A DNA stretch of 64,000 bases from Lithospermum erythrorhizon (Eukaryota; Streptophyta; Magnoliopsida; Boraginales; Boraginaceae). Location: NCBI GenBank assembly GCA_019722365.1, contig JADFUC010001025.1, positions 1 to 64,000 on the forward strand. The letters run 5' to 3'. How positions within the stretch are numbered: the stretch's first letter is position 1; every line of letters starts with the position of its first letter. Below the pieces are notes generated by a model. That model was not told where the DNA came from, did no database searches, and was given only the letters and a program-made list of their open reading frames with translations. Shown one piece after another: positions 25,031 through 36,552 of this stretch. The position numbers and the translations under genes were made by a program.

Positions 25031-28030
25031 TATCTCAAAATTATAAATGATTAATCTATGATTAAAATTTGCAAACAAATTAAATATCTTGATCTACGTT
25101 ACCGCATGGAACTTCGAAGTCTTTGGCATCGTATTCGGGGCTTGATCAACGATTTGACGGAATATTCTCACTGAAGGCGTACCATTTGGAATAAAGCGAA
25201 ACAATTTCGAAACTATCATAATGTTCATCCGAAATTGAGATTTGCTTGAATAGAAATATAATTGTCAAGGAACTTGAACAAATTAATAGGCGGAATATGT
25301 CATATCTCTTCAAAAGTATGAAGAAATCTGACCTCGTATCGATACGCATGGGTAAGCCAAACTCTTACTCTCGCGTATTGTAAGCTCAAAATTTCAAATT
25401 CAACATTGTTTTATTTATTTATTTATGGCGTATGTAGATGTTATTAACAAAATTCTATAACAAATATAGATGTTATTGAATTGCCTAAATTAGTACGAGA
25501 AATCTTGTATTGACCGAAAATCACAAAAATGGAAACTTGAGTACGGAGAAGAGAAGTGACTATCATGAATGCGAAGTAAAGTCGACAACTTAAAAACATA
25601 CTCATATAAATACGTCAATGTAATAGCGTCACCTAAATTCGAGGTTTGAGACTATAAAATTAATCTTGTGGGAGGATATTGCGATGAATGAAGTGTTCTG
25701 AGGCATGGTGTCGGGGCGTTGTGGTAGTGCGTCAGTGATGGCGCAATAATATAATGGTAGCTTGATGAATATAAATCCCAACGATCTTTAATTTGAACCA
25801 CATTACATCCCTATTCACAAAATATTTTTGGTTCAAATGAAAATGTGCATGGACATTCTGGCTTGAATGAGAAAGACATTTCGATGGAATAAACTATGAG
25901 GCACCCGATACAAAAGAGTTTCTCGAAATCTTAGTACATGTGCATCGATTATATTACATTCATATTTATTGTAAAAATCATTTCGGCCTGAAACTTTGGT
26001 GCTTAGCCTAAAGAAATCATGAAAGGAAACGACTTCAATGACGTCGATGATTCGCGCGTCCCAAAATCTTGCTTGAGAACTCACTCCATGAACTAATGGA
26101 AACCTTGGACTCTACGACAAAGGTATAATCTATAGTTTTGTAACAAACACCATAGCAGATGAAAAATATGTAAAAAATAAATTGTAGGGAAACTATATTG
26201 GTTGAGGCAATTGAAGAAATTATGAACCGATCAAAATCGTGGTATAATTTCATGTAAAAAATGTACAAATTCAACAATCATTGTGATGGATGAAATACAA
26301 TGTTGTTTTTGCCAAAAGCGATAACATTGAAGATATCCCCGAGGTAACCAATTCTGACTTAAATCGTTACTTTAGAAAATAAAAATAAACCAAATAGCAC
26401 TTAGCATCTGATATTAAAAATAACCAAATCCACCGAATAAATATTGTCTCGAGATAGTGGTTAGCAATGCAAATTAAGCTCGACATCATTTGTACTATTT
26501 GTGAACCAGTACATTATATTGGATGCTAGTCATGGAATATATTGACCTGATAAATCGGGTATTTGAGTCCTTGATATAGAAATTAAAAATTTATCATCAT
26601 GGCCCATTAGAAAATCCTTTAAATTGGTAGGATCATTTAGACTTCGTTATTACAACAACTTGGCTCCAAGCTTGTTGAAAAGGAATACAAATTATTTCGT
26701 AATGTGATAATACAACTACCAAATACAACAAACTACCGGCCATGGTGGAGAAGGCTGACGGTAATAGTGGACTATATATGAAAACAAAAGCAAATTAAAA
26801 AATCGAAATGAAATGGAACAAAAGCAATATTGTGAGAAAAGCGGGAATCCAAATAAATACTCGAAAAGCAGGGTGTAAGAAGAATAAAAGTAGAAATCAC
26901 AGATAAATGCGGAAATGCGCACCCGATACCTCGTTTATTTAGCGATTTCCAAATAAAGTACCAAAAGCCTTTTATCTTTTGATTGTCTGGAAATAAGAGA
27001 AAGCGAAACCTATACGTTTCAAATTATCAAATAAAACAACTTCTGAACATTAAATCTTATGTTTGTGTTATATAGTGACTACCGTTCATCGATAATAGAA
27101 ACAAAAAAATATGCCCTTGTTGAACAAAACTCATTAAAACATAAAGAAAAAAATACATATTCACATCGAATAAAAGCAAAAACAATTATCTCTGAGAGTC
27201 ACCGACAAAAAGAATTTGAATTGAAAAATATATTAGATATCGTAATGAAATAGCCATAAGATACCAAATGTTTGATCGTTTAAGAATTTGTCTGTATAAA
27301 TTAAAAGGTGGGATGACTTTTTACCATATTTACCTTAAATAAATTGACTAATTAATGATGTAAAATAGAAGTATTATAATAATCGATAAAAGCGCTTAAA
27401 AGAAAGTGAAAAAGTAGGGATAATGGAAAAAAAATAGTATTAAAATGTAAAAGATCAGCGTTTTGATCTGAAAAAAAGGAATTTGAATGATCAGCGTTTT
27501 GGGGGCATTAGGAAGTACTAGTTAATTGAAATTAATCAAAAAATAATTATGCAAATAGTATGAACATGATGGAAAAGTTAGGACACTTTTTGTTATAATA
27601 ATATGCATGTCGTTGTTTCTTCTGTTTGTCATTAAGATCATGATAAATAACGATAGGAAAAGATCTTCTACGCCGGCTTTATATGCATATTTTATTTTGC
27701 TCGCTGCTTTGGTGATTATGCAATATGTATTATGAGCATTCATGGTAAGTATAATATAACCGTCGATCGTGTTGTATAATCGTTTTAGGGAGGTAGTCAA
27801 GGCGTATAAAAGTGAAGAATACTAAATCGAACATCCGTAGTATAAATGAATATGATGATGAAGCATTAAATCACTTTTTGAGTAAATGTAATATAATATT
27901 ACATAACATAAAATGTTTCTTCTTAATTTGTGAATCCCGTAAGAAAGAACTTGAAAAAAGTAAAGGTACAGATGGAAAAGAGGACATCGATGTATCGGGG
28001 TTAGAGCGAGGATGAAAATGAGCGGGTAAA
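25031..28030. other. Unassigned AT-rich DNA
   Basis: Short open frames occur on both strands (25833-26084 minus, 26035-26277 minus, 27522-27800 minus, 27812-28015 plus). Plus-strand translation at 26035-26260 has a run with Asp/Arg/Lys and few stops that could be decayed transposon coding DNA, but no domain is recognisable. Confidence 0.3.
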
Positions 28031-28144
28031 GAGTAAAGATTTAAAAAATAAAATGGGTGGGGGAGGGGGCGCAAATTTGAAGAAACAAAAGATTTAAAGT
28101 GAAGGAAGAAAGAAAGTTACAACAAAAAACCAGGCATCGCACTT

Positions 28145-28215
28145 AAAAGCTATGTTAGCTCGATCTCACGCTAAAAAATACAATAGCTATGTTAGTCTTT
28201 GAGCTATGCTAAAAT
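28145..28215. repeat. Repeated AGCTATGTTAG motif, possible MITE remnant
   Basis: AGCTATGTTAG occurs at about 28149 and again at about 28185, followed by a related GAGCTATGCT. The spacing and partly inverted arrangement resemble small DNA-transposon remnants. No ends could be defined. Confidence 0.3.
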
Positions 28216-28299
28216 CAGATTGGTATTGCAACAAGATATATAATAATATGTATAGTAAGATTGAAAATTCTAGGAGGAGGGCAAAGGGCCCCACTGGTT

Positions 28300-29650
28300 C
28301 CGGATCTGGACATTAGGAACATAATTAATACGGATCTGATTTATTGTCTTTATGGTGTTTTACGGAGGAATAGAATATTGCAATTAGGTAATTAAATGTG
28401 ACATTTTCTTGAGAAAAAAGTAACTACAATTATTCTGTTTTTAGTTCCTTAGTGAAATTTATAAATAACCATGTATAATATTTTCTGATTGTCCAGAAAC
28501 TTGACAATGAGTTAGAGATTAAAAAAAGATAATAAACTATAACAATAAATGTAGAAGGTTCTAGTAGGATATATATTTGTGAGGCTTTGTAGAAAGTTGT
28601 TTGCATGTTATAAAGGCAAACTTTGTGAGTGATTAATAATTGGCGGATCCATTATTGTTTATGGTAGTTCGGTCGAGCCAGTAAATAATGGATATTTGAT
28701 TGGTAAATGTATTTGTATCATTGAAATTAAAGTAATGTTTATTTCTTATCAACTTCTCTAAATTTTATTTTTAATAATTTATTATCACAACTCATGAACC
28801 ATGGCTCCAAATTCATTTTTTAGAGTTTAATATGGCGAAATCAACAACTTATTAAGCTTTTGAGGACAAAAAATTTAAATTAACTTATTGTCCCTTAATA
28901 GAAAAGTTGTTAAATATTTTATAGATAGCATAAAAACGGTAAAAATTAATATATATTTTAATGAAATCAGCTTTGAAATAGGCTAACTCCTCCGTGGTGA
29001 TTGAGTTAGTTGTTTTAGACTAACTTGAGAAAAGCTTGGAGAGCATGACTACATCTAGTTGATTATTGGTTTGACATATTAATTAGTAATTTAAATTTTT
29101 AAATAAGTGAGATAAATTCTTGTGAGTCTTAATAAGCTAGGATAATTGAATTATTGATCTGTGGTATCATAACGGAATTAAAAGATCCCAACATATCTAA
29201 TGACAGGAGATAGGCCAAAGTTGGGAGGCTCAAAAGGTAGTTGGCATCAGTTTTGAGTTGACATATGAAGAACTAATTAAGTTGGACATTGAACCGTTTT
29301 GTAGCATGAAAAAATTATATGCATTTAAGTTCAGGTCAAAAATATACTGTAAACATCTAGCTTGCTACTTATTTAAGGTTTCCGTGACTAGCATATGGAG
29401 GGCATTTAGTACGAGTACCTTGCTCAGTGCTACCATGATTCTTAACTAATTCAATCGTCAATAAATATACTACTTCTATCCAAATCATTTAATATATTTT
29501 TAAAATATTAAAATTTAGTTTTAGTTGACATATATAACCTCCAATTTTGAATATAGATTGAAATATTGGTCTATTCTAGGGCTTAGTTTATTTTGAATTA
29601 TTTTGAATAGAGTGTAGACACTGAAAATTTATTAAATAATAATTAAAATG
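28300..29650. other. AT-rich intergenic DNA
   Basis: No gene, repeat or transposon end that I can support. The open frame 29258-29449 has no recognisable motif. Confidence 0.4.
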
Positions 29651-29699
29651 ATTAAGATGAGTTGATCAAATTAATTAAAATCGAGCCATTAAAAAGTGA

Positions 29700-30250
29700 C
29701 AGTAATTTGGGGTTCGTTAAATTTTCATTTAATGTGAAACCGCCGTCACGAACGATAGTTTCTGGAAAATAGCGCCGAATTAAAGGATTCATTAAATTTA
29801 GGGTTAGAGTTAAAAATCTTAGAATTTAATCGGTTCAAATATACTACTAAGCCCCAAAATTGAAAACCGTAAGTTTTTGAGGTTTTAAAATGGGCTAAAG
29901 GAAGTTATGAGGATCAAATAAAAGAACACAGGTCAGGGATCGGCGTGAAATGTGTTTGGCTGAAAAGATCTGGAACCTTCTTCGCATATTAAAATAGTAG
30001 CCTTTTCGAATTCTTGGAGGTAATTCTAAAAAATCCAGGCGAACAGTCTTGCGTGAAATTCGGCGATTAAGATGTGATCGCGAAAATAATCAGCCCGATC
30101 GTAGCGGTATTGAGGCACAAAGCCTATAAATATGCCCGTTATTTTGAAAATCAATGAACATTCTCATTCAAAAAATACAAACATGAGAAAATACGGAGGA
30201 TACGCCTACGAGAATTAAGTTAAATATTTTAAGCTAAGATAGAAAGCGCG
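29700..30250 (+). repeat. Possible LTR with a core promoter
   Basis: The stretch has a clean TATA motif (CTATAAATATGCCC, about 30125) followed by an A/C-rich leader with CATTCTCATTCAAAAAATAC and then ATGAG. This layout is typical of the U3-R part of plant LTR retrotransposons of Tat type. No second copy is seen in the window, so it may be a solo LTR or a chance promoter-like stretch. Confidence 0.3.
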
Positions 30251-30539
30251 CGGTGGCTAAACAAGGTGTCTTTAAAAATAGGCCGCGAGAATTAAAATTA
30301 TTCTTATGGCCATGATAATTGAAATCGAAACGAAATCATTGAAATTTGACCGCGGATCTACCGAAGCGAGCTTGATGTGGGAATAAGCTAAAAGCCGCGT
30401 GATTATTCATAAATCTTGCATAGGAACACCTACAAAATATCCAGTTTAATTAAGTCGAGTTAAGGATAAGGGAAATACAGCGAATGTTAGGTCCACTATG
30501 GTAGGTCAGTTCTCAAAATAAACTTCATGGAACATTAGG

Positions 30540-32870
30540 ATAAACTACGACCCTGCTTGGCGCGATTATAAAATGCCGCGTCTTCCTTGATCACGAGCTT
30601 AAGCTATCGGCCAAACTCTCGGACGGGGAGTATGTGATCCGACCTCGAGGCGTGAGGATAAGCGCTGACCATGGCGATGAGGATAAAACATGAGAACCCC
30701 ACGAACTTCGTCGGTTTGATGCTTTGATGGCGACCGCTTTAGATGCGTAAGCGACTTGATACACTGCTCGAGGTAACGTAACCACAAACAAATTTTTGTT
30801 GTTCGAAGAGTGTGAGACTAAAGGATAGCCAAAAAACACGGCGATAAAGGACAATAAATGATAGAGCGTGTAGAAAGAAAAATGCCTTAAGTGGCGGAAA
30901 ACTACAATAAAAGGAATTCGATTACATGAAATGAAGGCAATTGTAAAAGGGCTAAGCTACTGATAGTCTGAGGCTTTGTCTAGCGACCCACAAGTGCGCG
31001 TGAGCGTCCACAGCAGCTCTTTCTGGCAGTTCCACTTCGCTAAAGATATCAATACGGCGGAGGTATCGTGTCAGTGTTGGGAAATGATAGGCCACGCTCT
31101 AAACCGGGCGAGCCCGAGGTCTGCTTAGTGCCCATTTCCAGCTACACCTCCTCATTCACGAACACGTATCTTTGGACCTCACTCTTTCCTGGCTTGATCT
31201 TGAGGATGCACTTAGAAGAAACTTACGAAGAGTCTCGAGAGAGAGTATCATTAGGGTAAGCAATGTCGAAGTTGTAATCATCTTCCTCGCTCTCCCTAAA
31301 AAGAAACCTGATTCTTAGCGGAGGTCGTAAAGATCACTAAACTTTATTGCAGAGGACCCAAAGTCTCATGGCCTTTCTCTTCTGTACCAAATACCGTCTA
31401 GGAATTTCCACTTGAAGACCATCATACTCTGACAGAGAAGCCCCATGCAGTAGCCTTTGCTCCTTGTGCAATCGAGAGAGCATGGGAAGCTGGTGAATGA
31501 ATTTCCATTACACCAATAGCATGCTTGGCTCGAAGATCCCCAGCTATCGACAAACTCGGTATGCTCGCTACTACTTAGCAGAAGAAAGAGACTTCATTTA
31601 GGCCCAAGGAGGGAACAAGTTAGTCTAATAAAAGGAAATATTCCATATGACTGAAAAGGAAGAAAAAAGGATACATGATATCTTATGACATTTAATCGAA
31701 ATAAAGAATAGTGGTACTTTCGGGGGGACTTGCGAACGCCGGGAAACCGCCTAGATCCACCGAATGAGAAGTGTAATGTCGCTTTCGGCGCCCTGGCATC
31801 TTTGGGTCCACATGTCTTCCACAGTGTTCTTTGGAAAAACTGACTTTTCTCTTGGAAAGGGCCAGGATGATTGGAAAACCAAGGTAGAAGGTCGAACACA
31901 GTGAGGAAGGCTTCTTTTCTTTTCATGTTTAGTAGAATGGAGAGCCTCGGAAGAGGCAGCTCGGTGACGAAGTCTTATAGGCTTAGAGGGGAGTGAGAGG
32001 AGGTCTTTAGGAAAAGTAATCATCTACCCGGACTACGGGCAAAAATACCTCTGGCAGCTTAAGACTTGTAGGCAAGTCAAGCCTATACAATCTTCCTTTA
32101 AGGCCGGGAATAGTGGGGGAGTATAACCATGCTAGCGTAGAGAAAGCGGTAGGGATTTCCCAAGACTCCTTTATGAACTACGAACTGCCATGACATCACT
32201 ACGCGATGGAGGTTGATGAAGGCAATCGGTGGCGGCGAGACTCGTGGTCATCGTCAAGAAAGGCTGCTCTCGATTGCTTGTGAGTGGCTTTCAGGGTCGC
32301 TAGGCGTTAACCTGAGGTAGTGCGTCGTTCTTTGGGCATAAACCTTGCCCCTGTCTTACCATGATACACCGCCCCGTTTGAGGGACGTCCGGTCTATTGG
32401 TAGCAATGTGCTGAGCATGCAAATAAGACCCCATCCAACCAAAGAGATAATGAGCAGGGAAACACTCTGGGGCGATAGAGGGGGTGTCAGAAAGAGATAT
32501 CTGAGACAGACTCATATAGATGCGAAAGGGCGAGGAGGTGCAGCCCAACCCATAGCCATTGTTCGCCGTGGGCGGCCATGCTTGAACACCGGTAGAAATA
32601 AAACCCGGAGGCTCGGCGTCAAAACAAACACATAACCAGCAAGAGGAAAGGAGCCGCGATAAACTTCCTCGCTCCCGAGCACTGCTGACTCCCGTTGTAT
32701 CAAAGGATGCGATCGCCCGGCATCCCCGAGCGATGCTGGCTAAATCGGCATATCCCAAATCGACTCAAATCCAAGACAAATCAGCTCGAAGTCGAGCTCG
32801 AGTAATGGGGTACCATGCAAACTCTTATCGAGAGCCTAAGTCAGCATGTCAGCGTCCTCCTGAAATACGA
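30540..32870. other. GC-richer island, possibly organelle-derived or decayed transposon
   Basis: GC content rises sharply against both AT-rich flanks and falls back at about 32880. Several long overlapping open frames occur (32300-32758 minus, 32345-32635 plus, 31594-31926 minus, 30591-30854 minus). None shows a known domain, and the overlap on opposite strands suggests non-coding GC-rich DNA. The texture, with purine-rich AGAAAG runs and near 45-50 percent GC, resembles plant mitochondrial intergenic DNA. I did not recognise any specific mitochondrial gene. Confidence 0.3.
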
Positions 32871-33796
32871 CATCAGCAGCTTAAAGAGACTTCATGGATT
32901 TAGACAATCGATCACTCTTCAATTTGATAAAACACACGTACATTGAGGAATTTTTTATAATAAATTTTGCTATGCCCTTTGAATAAATAATAAAAATTCT
33001 TCTTTGCATTACATAGAGAAATGAAATATGAAATGCATATTTTACTTTCACAGTTGTTGAGACAATGTGAGTAACACTCACGACTAAGTTGATTACTAAT
33101 AAGAACACGACCGTGATAAGTAAACAATAATGCATAACACAATTATTAACTAGTTTGATATGCATACAACACCTAGTATGGGGGCAAACTTGTCGATTGG
33201 AAATATGTCCTCATAGCATACTTTTACAAAATGGACTCTTAGAATGATCGCTTTAATATCTTAATAGAATTTGTTAACTAGATATGTAATCTTCTAATGA
33301 CTCGAATATGTGATTGAATGCTTAATATCTGAATCTTCCTTGAAATTTGTCATTTTGAATATCTTAAGATACATGATCTTTCTACAAATCTTAAAAACTT
33401 TTATAATGCGATACTTATTAAGAATTTCGGAGTAGAGTAATATATATCTGTTTTGTAGTTTTATTTTCAAAACTTAAAAATAACCAAACAACTCATAGAA
33501 TTTAAAATTATAAAATATGTCGTTAAAGAATCTTAATAGCACACATTACATAATAGCGTCCTAAGTATCTGTTTACTACTAATACCGTTGTGATTGAGGG
33601 TTCCCCGCCATCCCAGCGCTCCGCATTTACATTCAATATTCTTATTGTTTGGTTCACAAAGATTAAAACGTGATGGTATGTACTCCTCGTGTTCACTCGG
33701 AATATTCTAACGGGAAATTATTACAAATCAATTTACACAACGTAAGCGACCTGACAAATGGCTTTTCTTGCAAAATAGCAACTTGGATAATAAACT
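32871..33796. other. AT-rich intergenic DNA
   Basis: The open frames 32881-33165 and 32912-33142 (both minus) overlap in different frames and have low-complexity hydrophobic translations. I see no gene here. Confidence 0.4.
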
Positions 33797-33908
33797 ACTT
33801 GGGCGTCGTATGTTAAAAAGCCTTTAAGATTAATTTAGATGGGCGCTGTGTGAGCGTCGTCTAAGTTAATCTTAGAGCGGCGCTAAGTTTAAAAAGCGCC
33901 GTCCAAGT
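33797..33908. repeat. Foldback (MITE-like) element, 112 bp
   Basis: The left arm starts ACTTGGGCGTCGTATGTTAA and continues into AAAAGCC. The right end, read on the other strand, starts ACTTGGACGGCGCTTTTTAA. The inner parts (GATTAATTTAGATGGGCGCT and GTCGTCTAAGTTAATCTTAG) are also mutually inverted, so nearly the whole element folds into one hairpin. GACGGCGCTTTTTAA-like repeats are common inside plant CACTA elements, so it may be a CACTA-derived fragment. Confidence 0.6.
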
Positions 33909-33949
33909 TAAAATCTAAATTTATTTTTAAAAAAAAATGAAAAATCGAC

Positions 33950-34140
33950 CAAAATTCCCCGCCGATCCCGCTTGATTCTGATCCCCCCTTTCATTGTGAC
34001 CGTGCCCCAGACCTCGTTATGACCATGACCACGGCGACCCGAAACCGTACCCCGTCTACCGCTGGCCTCCGGCCCTTTCAGTACCCCTCGGCCCACTTTC
34101 CGCGTACCCCAGCCAGTAACCCGCTGACGCCCCGGAGTGT
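33950..34140. other. C-rich stretch upstream of the XTH promoter
   Basis: About 190 bases with strong C over G bias on the + strand and recurring ACCCCG/ACCGTACCCC motifs, set between AT-rich flanks. The origin is unknown. A degenerate tandem array or an LTR leader fragment is possible. Confidence 0.4.
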
Positions 34141-34706
34141 CGTATGAAGTGTCCCGTGGGAATACTTCGAGATAAGCTTTTGTATTTCATGTAAGAAAAT
34201 GGATGGTTTACTTCCGATTAAGTATGCTACCATTGATATTTCCGAAACGCTTAAATAGTTTTGGACTAAATAATTAAAAGGTTATTGACGCCAGCTTGTC
34301 GCTAAAGTTGCTTCAAATTCTTCACAAGGACCCTCTTACGATCCTCAACTTCTTAAATTGTCCCGTATATTAGATCATTAATTTATTTAAACTTAGGGGA
34401 ATAGATGGAAAGATCGAACTATGAGCGATTTAAGTTGAGTGATTGAAGGGACTGTTCAACGATGATTGAATAAAAGAATTTTAAAAAACTTGAATGATGT
34501 TTGGTGTGATTAACCAATAATTAATTAATGACTGGTATTAATACTAATTCAGAATTCAAAATTGTAACCAAAAAAATAAAATGTTTAGCACCACATTCAT
34601 ATCACTCCAACAACAAGAATAAAAATAGTAATATCACCTGTCCAGATAATTCTTTATCCCACCAGTACCATTTGACTTTCTATGTTTATCATTTAAAATT
34701 CCCTAG

Positions 34707-34717
34707 TATATATATAT
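34707..34717 (+). promoter_or_regulatory. TATA box of the XTH gene
   Basis: The sequence TATATATATA lies about 47-57 bases before the XTH start codon at 34764 and is followed by CTTGCTCTCACC, a CT-rich stretch typical of a plant transcription start. No other promoter element was identified with confidence. Confidence 0.6.
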
Positions 34718-34763
34718 CTTGCTCTCACCGCTCAATCGCTACTGTGGTCCTCTGACCTGCAAA

Positions 34764-36515
34764 ATGGCTTCATTTTCATATTTATATGTCCCAAAATATT
34801 TGTCCTTCTTTATACATGCAATAATAATCTATATGTTCATTTTCTCTGTCTATGGTAATTACAACTTCAACCAAGATTTTGACATCACATGGGGGGATGG
34901 GCGTGGAAAGATTGCCGACAATGGAGAGCTTCTCACACTCACATTAGACAATAGTTCCGGTTCTGGTTTTCAATCAAAGAAAGAATACTTGTTCTGTAAA
35001 ATTGATATGAAAATAAAGCTTGTTCCCCGAAATTCTGCTGGCACAGTCACGGCCTTCTTTGTACGTATATATATATTTGCTTGTTTTCTTCTAAACATAA
35101 TTTGTTTATACAATTGGGAGTTAATTATCGAAATGATCCTCAATATTAATACTAAGTTATGCTTTGGTCGTTTAGCGAGTTTATTTAAAGTAAATGACAA
35201 GGATTCTGTTCTAGCTGAAATAGTTAGTTCTTACTTATTTTTTGTTTTGGGTAATGATTCGTTAGATCGTATATCACATCTTGAAAATGTTCGCTGAATT
35301 CAATCGCGCGTATTTAGTAGTCGAATTCGATCATATATATGTTTCAAAAAGTATGCTTGACATTCGTTAAAATTCAAAATGGGCATTAAATTTCGGACAA
35401 ATATTTGCCGCATCCGAATATTAATTTCATCCAAATAATTTATTAAAATAATATTTTTATAAAATTGAAAAATTATATAAAAAATGAGTATTAGACCGAT
35501 TTTACGATATCAATTCTTTTTTGGTAGCTTGCGTTCGTTTGGCAGATGACGATTTAGGGAAATTTTTTAAACATGTGTAATTCGAATAGGTCGTCCCCAA
35601 AGCATATAATTGAATAGTAAGCGTTTTTTAAAAGCGTGTATGATCGAAGCAGTCGTTAGTCGTTATCTTGTATTACACTTTAGCATGTTTGTCAATTATC
35701 ACGAATTCACTATACATATTTTGCGTGGTTACAATTTGTTTGGGTACAAATAGAAAAGTAATTGAAGTATTGATTGTGGAGTTGAGATAATAAGCATGAC
35801 AACAACAACAACAAAAAATTAATATTTTTTCTTATATAAGATCTTCGTTTAAAACGTAATACTCGACTCCGTCCTGTTGTTTGGAGTTCAAATTCTAACA
35901 TTGTTAACTGTTTTATTATTATTCATCATTTTATGCATTGTCAATCACTAGATTAATTTAGTGGGCATAAGATATCATTCACTATAACAATGTCTCCTGT
36001 TCAATCATTATTAAAATAAGGGACGAATTTAAGAAAGAAAAAAGTTAAGTGAAAGGAGGCCGACTTTATTTGCTCATTGAGAATTTTAGTAAAGGAATTA
36101 GGAGTAGGTCTTGCTTGATATATAATGTCGATTGCAAATATTTGATATATTTTTATGTTTAATGAAATCATTCTAGAAATGTGTAAAACTTATCATCGCT
36201 TTGAATTTTTTTTTATAATTAATATTTTTATTTTTTGAAGAATCACTTTGATCACAAAATTCTTTAAATATAATATAAAAATTCTGATAAAATCTGATTT
36301 TTAAGCAGAGATATTATCTGACCTTTGAGATGTACTTAAAGTGATACAAATATTAAATAACTTGATTTGATGTCACTACATTAAATATATTGACGAATTG
36401 ATCATCGATATGGTGTCGTCGAATTATTTTTTTAATTCAATTGATATGATTTAAAAGTATAATATAGATTTTGTGGATCGATATATAAGAATTACATTGC
36501 ATGGTATTAAATAAT

Positions 36516-36552
<37 letters not shown>

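Noticed and set aside
32300..32758. 152-codon open frame on the minus strand, Cys/Ser-rich
   Set aside because: No known domain, overlapped on the other strand by a 96-codon frame (32345-32635). GC-rich DNA has few stop codons, so long frames arise by chance.
34719..34763. Upstream in-frame ATG for the XTH gene
   Set aside because: It lies at the TATA box and would add 15 polar residues before the signal peptide. The ATG at 34764 gives a normal secreted XTH N-terminus.
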